Assembly (NCBI GenBank): GCA_040510375.1
Contig: JBEVJC010000033.1
Location: forward strand, 1 to 64,000
DNA length: 64,000 nt
Source of the DNA: JBEVJC01 sp040510375
GTDB lineage: Bacteria > Bacteroidota > Bacteroidia > Chitinophagales > Chitinophagaceae
Direction of reading: 5' to 3'
Under the pieces are notes generated by a model. That model was not told where the DNA came from. It did not search any database and saw only the letters and a program-made list of their open reading frames with translations. Each line of letters starts with the position of its first letter. Within the stretch, counting starts at the first letter, position 1. Below, one piece after another: positions 20,101 through 28,139 of the stretch. Both the position numbers and the translations under genes were made by a program.

Positions 20101-20537
20101 CCTACCAGGACATATTTAAAGGCAAGCCGGTTAAAAATCTTCTTCGGTTGTTTTGTGATGAAACCAGGTCCTGCTATTTTGAAAACCTTGGCAATGGTAA
20201 ATTCAGGAAACATGTACTGCCGGTTGAAGCACAATTCTCCCCGGTAAATGCCATTATCTGTGAAGATCTCGACCAGGATGGGATCAAAGACCTGGTGCTT
20301 GCTGGCAATGAATACCAGGCGGAGGTCATGACCGGGATGTATGATGCATCTTATGGAAGTTTTCTTCGTGGCAACAGGAATAAAACATTTACGTCTGTTC
20401 CGCAATATCAAAGCGGGCTCCTGCTCAACGGTGATATAAAAGACCTGTCGCTGATCCGGCTGGCAAATGGGGAGCGGATATTGATCGCTGCAGTTAACAA
20501 CGATTCCATGCGGGTGTTAAAAATAAATCGTTTCTGA
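17127..20537 (+). CDS. Large FG-GAP/VCBS-repeat lipoprotein with ASPIC/UnbV domain
   Basis: 1136 residues from the ATG at 17127 (the frame extends to a TTG at 17115). The N-terminus is a lipoprotein signal (FFFLCGLLVSC). Many FG-GAP/VCBS repeats with calcium-binding DxDxDG-type loops follow (DFNNDGKKD, DLNQDGYDD, DYDRDGDLD, DLDNDGDLD, DVDNDGDPD), forming a predicted beta-propeller. An ASPIC/UnbV-type domain is seen at about residues 525-610 (GSRIYIYNKGE, VVWPDGKKQ). More propeller repeats fill the C-terminal half. Such CRTAC1-like proteins commonly follow SusC/SusD genes, and an outer-membrane or surface-binding role is plausible but unproven. A hairpin and a tandem repeat separate it from SusD. 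Confidence 0.9.
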   Translation: MKKGFVDYGFPIFFFLCGLLVSCDQTKESFLFTSLSPSATGINFNNEIHDSDSTYSFINEFGYMGGGVGIGDFNNDGKKDIFFTGNQVSCRLYINQGDNKFEDITNKAGVGTDVWCTGVSIVDLNQDGYDDIYVCVFGKDLKHRSKNLLFINQHDLTFKESAATFGLADTGFSTQAVFLDYDRDGDLDMYLANYLLTTNNSNTIYPRDKTGFSSANDRLYRNDGDSVNRGYPIFTDQTIPAGIKEDGYGLGISVSDFNNDGWPDIYVANDFVSNDLLWQNNKDGSFSNCISKSLRHQSYSSMGSDAADLNNDTLTDIVTLDMLPETNERKKTSFSLMNYERYESERNMGYEPEFMRNMLQLNNGNSVIDGVSTPVFSEIGRLSGIHATDWSWSVLLADFDNDGWKDMHITNGIGRDFIDADFLEFSNSIFNSYPDKKDRENAIRKKLASLENVNLPNYLYHNNGDLTFSDISGKAGIDEPSMSNGAAYADLDNDGDLDLVVNNINRTAFVFINNANQQGKTDAGHYLKLQLEGDNQNRKGFGSRIYIYNKGETQMLEQNPVRGYFSSVDQQLIVGLGKEDHADSVMVVWPDGKKQLLKNVTADTSLTFSWKNAGKYQNVSPAQVSPLFTDITGSSGFNYLHQDNPFNDYTVQRLLPQKFSQLGPFISTGDINNDGTTDFFIGGAFNSWGKLFSQVSPVNPSSLRDGPGNRLLFTSAALSDSVKFEEDLNCTLFDADTDGDSDLLVTGGGMLYEADSRFYKPRLYLNNGKGVFSLQAAAIADSVKTTGGNVSAFDYDGDGDADLFIGGRVSQQYPLSPRSYLLQNNRGQFTDVTASVCPDLEFPGMVTAAVWTDFDNDKQTDLVLTGEWMPLRFFKNNRGRLVDVTTTTGLENMNGMWRSLISTDVDNDGDPDLVAGNLGLNCEYHTGPSEPMELYATDLDGNGSIDPFFFYYIKTADGGKKLVPGTGRGRLAEQVPSLKKQFLLNEDFAHATYQDIFKGKPVKNLLRLFCDETRSCYFENLGNGKFRKHVLPVEAQFSPVNAIICEDLDQDGIKDLVLAGNEYQAEVMTGMYDASYGSFLRGNRNKTFTSVPQYQSGLLLNGDIKDLSLIRLANGERILIAAVNNDSMRVLKINRF

Positions 20538-20558
20538 GCGGATTTATTTTCCTGCTCC

Positions 20559-20566
20559 TATCTTTG
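20559..20566 (+). promoter_or_regulatory. Putative -7 promoter element (TAtcTTTG) of the thiamine unit
   Basis: TATCTTTG matches the Bacteroidota -7 consensus TAnnTTTG and lies 12 nt before the first pairing base of the TPP riboswitch, placing transcription start near 20571-20573. A good -33 TTG element is not obvious. Confidence 0.6.
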
Positions 20567-20578
20567 CAACGAAATAAG

Positions 20579-20706
20579 CTTTGGGGTGCCCGATGGTTGC
20601 TGATATCAGTGACTGTTATTGAGGCTGAGATTATACCCATTGAAGGAAGGCGGTCATTCCGTTTTCTTTCATACACCTGATCCGGGTAATACCGGCGTAG
20701 GGAAAG
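20579..20706 (+). ncRNA. TPP riboswitch (THI element)
   Basis: The conserved core is present in order: CTTTGGGGTGCC (P1 and entry to P2, 20579-20590), CTGAGA (20625-20630), ATACCC (20633-20638), then ACCTGATCCGGGTAATACC followed by GGCGTAGGGAAAG (20675-20706). CTTT and AAAG close P1. TPP binding in the nascent leader is known to shut down thiamine genes. Downstream, CTTTC (20714-20718) can pair with GAAAG (20702-20706), competing with P1, and a perfect CCGCAG-TTA-CTGCGG hairpin lies at 20721-20735. These probably form the expression platform. No T-tract follows, so control may be translational. Confidence 0.95.
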
Positions 20707-20775
20707 GATTATACTTTCTTCCGCAGTTACTGCGGGTCCTCCATCGCTGATCAATAAATTTATTTGCGTACAAGG

Positions 20776-21423
20776 ATGGACATTCAACAATGGGCACAGT
20801 TATTTTGGGAACAGATCCTCGCTACAGACCTGCTGCAATGGGCTGCCGTACTATTAGGAGTGGCCGAAGTACTGCTGGCAAAATCAAATAAAATTGCCCT
20901 GTATCCTACCGGGATCGCAGCCACATTGATGAGTATCTATATCCTGTATACCGCTGGTTTGTATGCAGAGTGTCTGTTGAACGGGTACTATGTGGTGATG
21001 AGTGTTTATGGGTGGTGGTACTGGATTAATAAGTCGGGCCAGCCAAAGGTCGCCGTATCATACAGTACCCGCCGGGAATGGATGCTGGTTGGGATAATGG
21101 TGCTGGGTGGCACAGGAATTTTATACCTGGCGCTCAGGCAATTTACAACATCGACCGTGCCGTTGTGGGACTCATGGGTTACCGCCACCGCCTGGGCCGG
21201 AATGTGGTTACTTGCCAGGCGTAAGATTGAAAACTGGGTCCTGCTGGATATTTCCAATGCATTCGCCATTCCACTATTACTCCATAAAGGAATACCGCTG
21301 TATGCAGTACTTACATTGTTTCTTTTTATAGTAGCCATTTTTGGTTATTTCCAATGGAGAAAACTAATCCCTGCCAAAACAGTGGCATCATTAGCCCCCG
21401 ATAAAATCTATCCGGCATCATGA
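20776..21423 (+). CDS. pnuT: PnuC-family vitamin transporter, probably thiamine (PnuT)
   Basis: 215 residues from the ATG at 20776; the frame opens upstream at a TTG (20764), which is less likely. The protein is hydrophobic, with about seven transmembrane helices and the PnuC-family WWYW cluster (SVYGWWYWI). PnuC proteins carry nicotinamide riboside, and the PnuT branch carries thiamine by facilitated diffusion with intracellular trapping. The TPP riboswitch directly upstream is the main reason to prefer thiamine. The stop codon overlaps the start of the next gene (ATGA), indicating translational coupling. Confidence 0.9.
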   Translation: MDIQQWAQLFWEQILATDLLQWAAVLLGVAEVLLAKSNKIALYPTGIAATLMSIYILYTAGLYAECLLNGYYVVMSVYGWWYWINKSGQPKVAVSYSTRREWMLVGIMVLGGTGILYLALRQFTTSTVPLWDSWVTATAWAGMWLLARRKIENWVLLDISNAFAIPLLLHKGIPLYAVLTLFLFIVAIFGYFQWRKLIPAKTVASLAPDKIYPAS

Positions 21424-22496
21424 AACAGGTACAACATCCTTCATTCTATATACCTTCCTCATCCGCAGATATTATCCGCCTTGTTGCGGGTGATGCAGAA
21501 AAGCTGGGTAGTCTCCATCCGGCGCAACTGGAACAGATCTATCAACATAAATGGTTTAATCTCTGGGTGCCTGTAGTATACGGGGGACTTGAACTTTCAC
21601 TTACAGAGGCATTGATGATTGAAGAGGGACTTGCATGGGCTGATGGAAGTACTGGATGGACCGTTACCTTATGCAGCGGGGCTAACTGGTTTGTGGGATT
21701 TCTCGACCCCGCGCTTGCCGGTGATTTATTCAGAGATAAAAAAGTTTGCCTGGCTGGCAGCGGGAAAGCAACGGGCATTGCATCAGTCAGGACCAACGGT
21801 TACGAAATAACCGGCAACTGGAATTATGCTACCGGTGCATTACATGCAACTGCGTTTACATCTAATTGTGTGGTGGAAAAGGATGGCATTACGATGAGGA
21901 ATATTGATGGGAGTCCTGTGGTAAGGTCGTTTCTTTTCCTGAAAGAAGAAGTGGTAATACACGAAAGCCGTAAGATGATGGGCATGGTTGCCACCGGCAG
22001 TTATAGTTTCGAAGTGAGTAAGTTGCAGGTGGGAAAGGAACGGTGTTTTGAAATTAATAACCAGAGCGCCTTTTTACAGCTTCCGGTTTATCAATACCCG
22101 TTCCTCCAATTTGCGGAAGCTACCCTCGCGGTAAATAGTTCGGGAATGGCCATAGGTTTCCTTGATCTGTGTGAACAGGTTATTACAGCTGGAGCGGGTT
22201 ATACGTACCCGTCTGTAACAGATGCGCGGGAAAGATTACAGCAGGCAAGGCAGTTGTTTTATGAAGCTGTACAATCCTCATGGAAAGAACTGGAACTGCG
22301 CAATTCTGTTGCTGTTGAAATTCTGCACCAGGTTAGCAGAACAAGCCGGGCACTGGCAGCCATTGCAAGGCAGGTGGTGGACGAATTATATCCTTTCTGT
22401 GGGATGATCGCAGCTGATCCCGCTTCAGAGATCAATCGTGTGTGGAGAAACCTGCATACCGCCAGCCAGCATAACCTGTTGAATTTTCCGCGTTGA
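21420..22496 (+). CDS. Acyl-CoA-dehydrogenase-like flavoprotein in the thiamine operon
   Basis: The 358-residue protein has an acyl-CoA dehydrogenase fold: an N-terminal helical domain with VPVVYGGLELSLTEALMIEE, a middle beta domain (GSGKATGIASVRTNGYEITGNWNYATGA, in the style of group D flavin monooxygenases) and a C-terminal helical domain. The WNYATGA segment resembles the substrate/flavin-site strand of this superfamily. It lacks a clear catalytic Glu of the classical dehydrogenases, so a monooxygenase- or oxidase-like reaction on a small molecule is possible. Its start overlaps the pnuT stop by 4 nt, so it is under the same riboswitch. A role in thiamine salvage or breakdown-product repair is inferred only from this context. 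Confidence 0.8.
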   Translation: MKQVQHPSFYIPSSSADIIRLVAGDAEKLGSLHPAQLEQIYQHKWFNLWVPVVYGGLELSLTEALMIEEGLAWADGSTGWTVTLCSGANWFVGFLDPALAGDLFRDKKVCLAGSGKATGIASVRTNGYEITGNWNYATGALHATAFTSNCVVEKDGITMRNIDGSPVVRSFLFLKEEVVIHESRKMMGMVATGSYSFEVSKLQVGKERCFEINNQSAFLQLPVYQYPFLQFAEATLAVNSSGMAIGFLDLCEQVITAGAGYTYPSVTDARERLQQARQLFYEAVQSSWKELELRNSVAVEILHQVSRTSRALAAIARQVVDELYPFCGMIAADPASEINRVWRNLHTASQHNLLNFPR

Positions 22497-22579
22497 ATTA
22501 TAGTTGGATGGTCATCTCACCTGGGGTCGTACCAATCAGATTTTACTCCATCATGACCGGTGCAGATCTTCCAACATGG

Positions 22580-22876
22580 TTAACCGCCTTCATAAAAACT
22601 CAGCTTATTATTCAATACCGCAATTCGCTGGTGCAGGTCTTCCAATTGTTGTAAAAGATGGGTGATTGTTTCGATGCCTTCAAAATTTATTCCCATTTCA
22701 ATATTCAGCCGGATTACTTTTTCCAGTTGCGGAAGTTCACTAACCGGCACAAATATTTCTTCTCCCTCACTTACAAAATTGATCAGCCCATGTGAATTGA
22801 GTGAATAGATAAATTCCAACTCAATATTATGCGACACACAGATCTCGGTGGCGGGTATCATATTATCTGTTTTCAT
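22580..22876 (-). CDS. cbpM: CbpM-like chaperone modulator
   Basis: This 98-residue protein (MKTDNMIPATEICVSHNIEL...) looks like the CbpM/MerR-type small modulator of CbpA. It has an N-terminal helix-turn-helix-like region with IPATEICVSHNIELEFIYSL and a C-terminal amphipathic helix (LLQQLEDLHQRIAVLNNKL) suited to coiled-coil pairing. CbpM binds the J-domain of CbpA and inhibits its co-chaperone activity. The gene overlaps the 3' end of cbpA by 4 nt, the standard arrangement. Confidence 0.88.
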   Translation of the reverse strand: MKTDNMIPATEICVSHNIELEFIYSLNSHGLINFVSEGEEIFVPVSELPQLEKVIRLNIEMGINFEGIETITHLLQQLEDLHQRIAVLNNKLSFYEGG

Positions 22877-23763
22877 TGATCTCCCTGGTTTAGTTTGGAT
22901 AATTCGATGAACAATTCCCGTTGCCGGTCGGTCAGGTCGACCGGAATTTTAACCTCATAGGTTACGTACAGGTCGCCCGTATGTCCTTCCTTTTTATAAA
23001 CCGGTGCGCCTTTTCCCTTCAGCCGGATCTTCGTTCCGTTTTGTGTTCCGGGATTTACCTTCAGTTTCACTTTTCCGCTTAGGGTTTCGATAGTTGTTTC
23101 CCCCCCAAGTACTGCCGTATAGAGATCGATGCCTGCCTTGGTATACAGGTCGTTGCCCAATCTGCTGAAATTCGGATGGGGTGCAATATGTATGGTTATA
23201 TACAGATCGCCTGCCGGGCCGCCATTGGATCCGGGGCTTCCGTAACCTTTAAGTTTTATTACCTGTTCGTTTTCGATACCTGCTGCAATGGTGATACGAA
23301 TATTTTTTCCGTTAACTGTCAGGGTTTGCTGGCGTGTTTCCATTGCCTCAAGCAGGCTGAGGGTAAGGGATGCCTGGTAATCCTGCCCGCGATACTTTGT
23401 TTTACGGCTCCCTCCTCCCGATCCGAACATCGATTCAAAGAAGCGCGAGAATTCACCTCCGTCATCATCATCAAACTGGTCGCCGCCACCCGACGATGAT
23501 CGCTGATGTGACTGCCGTTGCTGTTCAAACTGTTCAGCATGCTGCCAGTCTTTTCCATAGGCATCATATTTTTTCCTCTTTTCGGGATCACTTAAAACTT
23601 CATTGGCCTCATTGATGGCCTGGAACTTTTTATGGGCTGTTGCATCATTGGGGTTCAGGTCGGGATGGAGTTTCCTGGCCAGTTTGCGGTAGGCTTTTTT
23701 AATCTGGGCTTCTGTTGCAGTTTTATCAACTTCCAGGATCTTGTAATAATCGACGAATTCCAT
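22873..23763 (-). CDS. cbpA: CbpA-type DnaJ co-chaperone
   Basis: The 296-residue protein has an N-terminal J-domain (residues 1-70) with the essential HPD in KLARKLHPDLNPND. A Gly/Ser/Asp-rich linker with GGGDQFDDDDGG follows, then two C-terminal peptide-binding domains. It lacks the Cys-rich zinc finger of true DnaJ, which defines the CbpA class. It stimulates DnaK ATPase and delivers unfolded clients in the cytoplasm. It is followed by cbpM with a 4-nt overlap and preceded, on the same strand, by a universal stress protein 261 bp upstream. Confidence 0.93.
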   Translation of the reverse strand: MEFVDYYKILEVDKTATEAQIKKAYRKLARKLHPDLNPNDATAHKKFQAINEANEVLSDPEKRKKYDAYGKDWQHAEQFEQQRQSHQRSSSGGGDQFDDDDGGEFSRFFESMFGSGGGSRKTKYRGQDYQASLTLSLLEAMETRQQTLTVNGKNIRITIAAGIENEQVIKLKGYGSPGSNGGPAGDLYITIHIAPHPNFSRLGNDLYTKAGIDLYTAVLGGETTIETLSGKVKLKVNPGTQNGTKIRLKGKGAPVYKKEGHTGDLYVTYEVKIPVDLTDRQRELFIELSKLNQGDQ

Positions 23764-24024
23764 TTTTGGTATTTTTTTCTATTGCCTGTCTCTCTTCTTA
23801 AATATAATAAATTCGGGGCGTTCTGTTTCCCAAACCGCCAAGGTTTAGGTGAAATCAGTTGTAAAAATCGGACAATCGGTTTAATGGAAGAAATCAGGAT
23901 GACCATCCTGAAATGTAAATCCGATCCGGCTCTAAAAAAAGCAGGCGGACGCGGATTTTTATGTTTTATAAATGGTAAATCCGTTTTATAGACGGGGGCA
24001 GCACAACAGCCGCTGTAACCCTTT

Positions 24025-24930
24025 TTATAAAGGCACGGAATGAAGGGGGGATTCCCTCTGGACAATATCAGGCTTCCGGTAAACAAGGAGTGGTATTTTC
24101 GGATGGAAGCTGTATTGCTCTGCGTGGCTGGATTGAAAGATCCGTTGAAACCAGTTTTTATTTCGATTCGTAAACATGACAAGTAAGGATGGCTTTTTTT
24201 TCTTTATCCTTTTCTGGATTGCAGCACTCACCGATTCATCCGGCTCCAGGTCTTTTATATCCACATCAATTTTCAGGGTGGATAATTTTTTCAGGGTTTT
24301 ACTTAATGTGTCACCACTATAAGTTTTTTCGCCACCCGCTTTTAAATGAAACAATTCGATATCAGCCTGCATGGTTGCAGAAAAATCAACCACCTTGGGA
24401 AATTCCATCTCCACATGCTGCAGATCGGAAGCATACAGGATATTGGTAATCGGAAGGGGTTTGTAACCCGAGGGAACTGCAATAACCGGAACGCCCGAAT
24501 AGTTTACCAGGTTGCCTGTATTGGTTCCCCACAGACGTTCAAGTCTGCTGCCCGCTCCGTGAGTACTCATACAGATAAGGTCGAAATTATTATAGGATGC
24601 GTACTCCATAATATCACGTTCAGGCATGACCCCCTTTTCAACCACACAGTTGGTCTTCCCGCGTTCAACACCGATTGACCGGTAAACAGCGGCTACAAAT
24701 TTTATCAGGTTTTCCAGGATCCTTTTTGCTTCTATCTTTTCGAATTGTGCGGTTTCGGCTTCATTCCATTGGGTTGGCAGCAGGAGGGAATAGGAATGGT
24801 AAAATGTTATTTCGTAAAGCCCCTGTGAGGCAAGTTGAATTCCGAATTTCAGTCCGGCACGGGACATTCGGGAAAAATCTGTTGGTGCAAGTATTTTCTT
24901 CACGGTTGACTTGTTTGGGGGTGGTACCAA
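24025..24930 (-). CDS. Universal stress protein with two Usp domains
   Basis: 301 residues contain two tandem UspA folds. The first begins KKILAPTDFS and ends with a CMSTHGAGSRLERLWGTNTG loop resembling the G-2x-G-9x-G(S/T) nucleotide motif, suggesting ATP binding. The second begins NILYASDLQ and is more divergent, with no clear glycine motif. Double-domain Usp proteins are common in Bacteroidota and help survival under starvation or redox stress by mechanisms that are not well defined. It lies upstream of cbpA-cbpM on the same strand. The gap of 261 bp suggests cbpA has its own promoter. Confidence 0.9.
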   Translation of the reverse strand: MVPPPNKSTVKKILAPTDFSRMSRAGLKFGIQLASQGLYEITFYHSYSLLLPTQWNEAETAQFEKIEAKRILENLIKFVAAVYRSIGVERGKTNCVVEKGVMPERDIMEYASYNNFDLICMSTHGAGSRLERLWGTNTGNLVNYSGVPVIAVPSGYKPLPITNILYASDLQHVEMEFPKVVDFSATMQADIELFHLKAGGEKTYSGDTLSKTLKKLSTLKIDVDIKDLEPDESVSAAIQKRIKKKKPSLLVMFTNRNKNWFQRIFQSSHAEQYSFHPKIPLLVYRKPDIVQRESPLHSVPL

Positions 24931-25199
24931 AACTACTCCATTAAAGGCTGCTGCTTACAGAACCTGTGAATAATACAACAATTATAAAAAATTATGTAAT
25001 TGACGCGGAGTTTCCGCGCCGGAATAAGGCAATCTACCCTGAAGTGATACCCCTGGTCATTTACATCAGGCTCAAGGCAGAACTGGTGACTTATACTTAG
25101 CAGGAAACAGACAACCCTTAGTATGTTCCGGAAGCTGTGTTACTACGTGTTAATACTATACTTTACAATTGTTAATTCCGAAACAAACCCCCTTACCCT

Positions 25200-26456
25200 A
25201 TGAAACGATTTCTACTAACTAACCGTATTATCATCCTCTTTGTGGTAGTCCATATATTTATTGCAGCCACAGAACCGCCTGTTCAGGTAGACCTTGGCAT
25301 TGCTGCCGACTTTACATTGTTTTCTTCTGCAGGCGCCATCACCAACACGGGAACAACTACCATATTCGGTGATATCGGTACACATGCAGGAGATATTTCC
25401 GGGTTCGAAAATCCCTGCACCGTCTACGGGGACATGATGGACACAGATCCCACCACCCTGCAATGTTCAATTGACCTGGCAAATGCCTGTACGCAGATCA
25501 ACGATATCCCTGTAACCAATTCCACGCACTCCGTTATATTCGGCGGAGGGGAGACACTTCTTCCCGGCGTATATTCTACTGCCGCTGCCGCTTCCATTGA
25601 TGGCAATCTTATCCTCGATGCACAGGGCGATGCACATGCAGTATTCATATTTAAAATCGGGGGAGCTTTCACCACTACGGCCGGAGCTTCAGTTACCCTT
25701 ATAAATAACGCATCAGCTTCAAATATTTTTTTTAAAGCGGCCGGTGCAATTGCCATGGCAACAAACACTGTTATGCGCGGAACCATGATCAGTAATGATG
25801 GTGCTGTTTCCATGGGTGCAGGTGGCATCCTGGAAGGCCGGATGCTTTCCAATGCCGGCGCTGTTTCAACCTATCAGGTTATGACCTACCAGCCTGGTTC
25901 GGTAGTAGTACTTCCTATAAAACTTTCCTCGTTCTCGGGAAGTTTCAACGGAGAATCAGTTAACCTGACATGGGTGGCTGAAAGTACTTCAGCACTGGAT
26001 AAGTTTGAAATTGAACGATCGGATGACGGCAGGAATTTCAGTTATTTATCCGGTATAACAGCAACAGAGGATAAACAGACTTACACATGGACCGATCGTC
26101 ATGTATCGCCTGCCCTGCATCACTACCGTTTGAAGATGATCGATCAGGATGGATCGTTTTCGTATAGTTCAATTGTATCAATTGATGTTCAACAAAAACA
26201 ATCCATTTCCATCTGGCCCAATCCCGTCACAGGCGGACTTGTCAACCTGAAGATGACCGGGCAGCAGGCCGGAAAATATTTTATCAGTATCATAAACAGC
26301 AAGGGCGAAGTTCTGCAAACGACAAGGGTCCATCACAACGGGCAGGGAGCGGAAACCGTCCCGGTTAAATTATCCAACCCCGCCAACGCACTATGTTATG
26401 TGCAGGTAACAGCACCCGATGGAAATGCTACCAACCTTAAAATTATTACCAGGTAA
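25200..26456 (+). CDS. DUF3494 ice-binding-type protein with T9SS sorting domain
   Basis: 418 residues: a signal peptide (MKRFLLTNRIIILFVVVHIFIAA), a DUF3494 beta-solenoid domain (about 28-235) and a C-terminal region ending in a T9SS-type sorting domain (ISIWPNPVTGGLVNLKM, then to the end). The DUF3494 part shows LGIAADFTLFSSAGAITNTG, the FGDIGTHAG motif, LLPGVYST, FIFKIGGAFTT and NIFFKAAGAI, all typical of the family. Known members bind ice and are found in cold-adapted microbes, although some family members have other surface roles. It should be secreted across the outer membrane by T9SS. A short terminator follows and a second DUF3494 gene lies downstream. Confidence 0.92.
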   Translation: MKRFLLTNRIIILFVVVHIFIAATEPPVQVDLGIAADFTLFSSAGAITNTGTTTIFGDIGTHAGDISGFENPCTVYGDMMDTDPTTLQCSIDLANACTQINDIPVTNSTHSVIFGGGETLLPGVYSTAAAASIDGNLILDAQGDAHAVFIFKIGGAFTTTAGASVTLINNASASNIFFKAAGAIAMATNTVMRGTMISNDGAVSMGAGGILEGRMLSNAGAVSTYQVMTYQPGSVVVLPIKLSSFSGSFNGESVNLTWVAESTSALDKFEIERSDDGRNFSYLSGITATEDKQTYTWTDRHVSPALHHYRLKMIDQDGSFSYSSIVSIDVQQKQSISIWPNPVTGGLVNLKMTGQQAGKYFISIINSKGEVLQTTRVHHNGQGAETVPVKLSNPANALCYVQVTAPDGNATNLKIITR

Positions 26457-26464
26457 ACATTAAC

Positions 26465-26482
26465 AGGCGAAAGCCTTTTTTT
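26465..26482 (+). terminator. Short GNRA-loop terminator
   Basis: AGGC-GAAA-GCCT (26465-26476) is a 4-bp stem with a GAAA tetraloop followed directly by T6. It lies 8 nt after the stop of the first DUF3494 gene. The stem is small, so termination may be partial. Confidence 0.65.
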
Positions 26483-26531
26483 ATTAATAACAAATTATTT
26501 GAATCCCCAAGCACCAAAAAACAAGCACATC

Positions 26532-28067
26532 ATGAAATCCCTGTCTTTTAATATTGACCGAACTGTTTCCGAACCACAAACCGGCCGATCCGGCTTGAGA
26601 CGTTATTTTCAAATCCCGCTGCTGATGATCCTTTTATTGGGTATCAATGGTTGTAAAAAAGTGGTGGAAGAAGCCGGGCAAACCGGTCTCTGCCCGATAG
26701 TTGTTTCCAGTATTCCAACCAACCTGGCGACCAATGTCCCGTTAACGTCTGCTATCAGCGTAACTTTCAATGAGCCGGTAAATCCATTATCGATTACAGA
26801 TTCTGTATTTATTGTCCGCAACGGGGTGAATGTCATCAGCGGTACACTTAGCTATAATGATTCTACTTCGGTGTTTACACCCGATGAAGACTTGTTACCT
26901 GAAACAACGTATTCGGTAACAATTTCCGCAGGTGTCACAGATGCTGCCAATAATGCAATGATCAACGATTATGTTTTTTCATTTACTACCGGCGTTTTAC
27001 CTGATATTATCAATCCATTTGTGATATCTACGTTCCCGGCGCCAGGTGCTACAGGTGTGGCTGTTGATGCTATTATCACAGCAACATTCAGCGAAGTAAT
27101 GAGTGTTGCCACCATAACTGAATCGAGTTATACATTGAGCCTGGGTGATCTTCCGATATCGGGATCGGTGAGTTATTCGGGTATAACTGCCAGCTTCGAC
27201 CCTGATGAAGACCTGCTTGAAGGGCTTATTTACACGGCAAGTATCAGCATTGTGGCTACCGATCTGGCGGGCAATCCCCTGTTGATCGCACACACCTGGG
27301 ATTTCATAATTATCCAGCCAGTTATTCCAATTCCCGATCTGCGCACAATAGAACTATTCGGGGTGTTTGGTGGTACAGCCGGCATTACCAACCAGGGCTT
27401 ATTTACTGTGGTTAATAATGGAGGTATCGGTACTACTGGTGTATCCACACTTGTTACCGGGTTCCACGACGGGATCACCGAAGCAACCTATACTGAAACA
27501 CCATTAAATGTTGGTAACGCTACAGGTGGTGTGTATACGGCACCCCCACTTCCGGGCAGTGCAGGATCACTGATAATTGCCACACTTGCAAGGAACGATG
27601 CGTTTGCCCTGTACGGCGAGATTTCACCGGCATCGATGCCTGGTGGGGTTGATCCGGGTGATGGTGAATTAGGTGGACTTACCCTTGCGCCTGGCGTTTA
27701 TAAATCAGCCAGCGGAACATTTGATATCACAAATTCCGACCTGACACTCGATGCCATGAATGATCCAAATGCGGTCTTCGTCTTCCAGTGTGATGCTGCT
27801 TTGACAGTTGGTATCGCAGGTCCCACCGGTGCAAGAAGTATAGTACTGATCAATGGTGCCAAAGCAAGCAATGTATTCTGGTGGGTTGGCAGCGCTGCCA
27901 CCATCAATGGTGCAGGCGGCGGTGTAATGGTTGGTAATATCCTTTCATCTGCGGGTTCTACTTTTTCAACTGCCGGAAATGCTGAGCTGACAACGCTGAA
28001 TGGCAGGGCCATTTCGCTGAATGCATCAGTAACCATGGTTAACACAATCATTAACGTTCCTCAATAA
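26532..28067 (+). CDS. DUF3494 ice-binding-type lipoprotein with two Ig-like domains
   Basis: 511 residues from the ATG at 26532 (an upstream TTG at 26499 is less likely). The N-terminus has an unusually long polar stretch, then a lipobox in LLLGINGCKK. Two SbsA-like Ig domains follow (about 55-155 and 160-265; VVSSIPTNLATNVPL and VISTFPAPGATGVAV mark their starts, each with FTPDEDLL/FDPDEDLL). The C-terminal half is a DUF3494 solenoid (IELFGVFGGTAGITNQG, GTTGVSTLVTGFHDG, LAPGVYKSA, AVFVFQCDAAL, NVFWWVGSAA). Unlike its neighbour it has no sorting domain and is predicted to be lipid-anchored, so the two proteins reach the surface by different routes. Confidence 0.9.
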   Translation: MKSLSFNIDRTVSEPQTGRSGLRRYFQIPLLMILLLGINGCKKVVEEAGQTGLCPIVVSSIPTNLATNVPLTSAISVTFNEPVNPLSITDSVFIVRNGVNVISGTLSYNDSTSVFTPDEDLLPETTYSVTISAGVTDAANNAMINDYVFSFTTGVLPDIINPFVISTFPAPGATGVAVDAIITATFSEVMSVATITESSYTLSLGDLPISGSVSYSGITASFDPDEDLLEGLIYTASISIVATDLAGNPLLIAHTWDFIIIQPVIPIPDLRTIELFGVFGGTAGITNQGLFTVVNNGGIGTTGVSTLVTGFHDGITEATYTETPLNVGNATGGVYTAPPLPGSAGSLIIATLARNDAFALYGEISPASMPGGVDPGDGELGGLTLAPGVYKSASGTFDITNSDLTLDAMNDPNAVFVFQCDAALTVGIAGPTGARSIVLINGAKASNVFWWVGSAATINGAGGGVMVGNILSSAGSTFSTAGNAELTTLNGRAISLNASVTMVNTIINVPQ

Positions 28068-28074
28068 TTTATAA

Positions 28075-28096
28075 AGACCGGTGTTAACATTGGTCT
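28075..28096 (+). terminator. 22-nt inverted repeat, probable terminator
   Basis: AGACCGGTGTT/AACATTGGTCT pairs over 11 positions with two G-T wobbles. A T7 run follows about 14 nt later. It lies 8 nt after the stop of the DUF3494 lipoprotein gene and ahead of the OmpA gene. It could also be an operator. Confidence 0.5.
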
Positions 28097-28139
28097 GACC
28101 GCATCTGTAATTTTTTTCTCAACTTATCATTTATCCATC

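Noticed and set aside
23655..24182. 175-codon minus-strand ORF between the Usp and CbpA genes
   Set aside because: It overlaps the ends of two well-supported genes on the same strand in another frame and has no protein-like motif.
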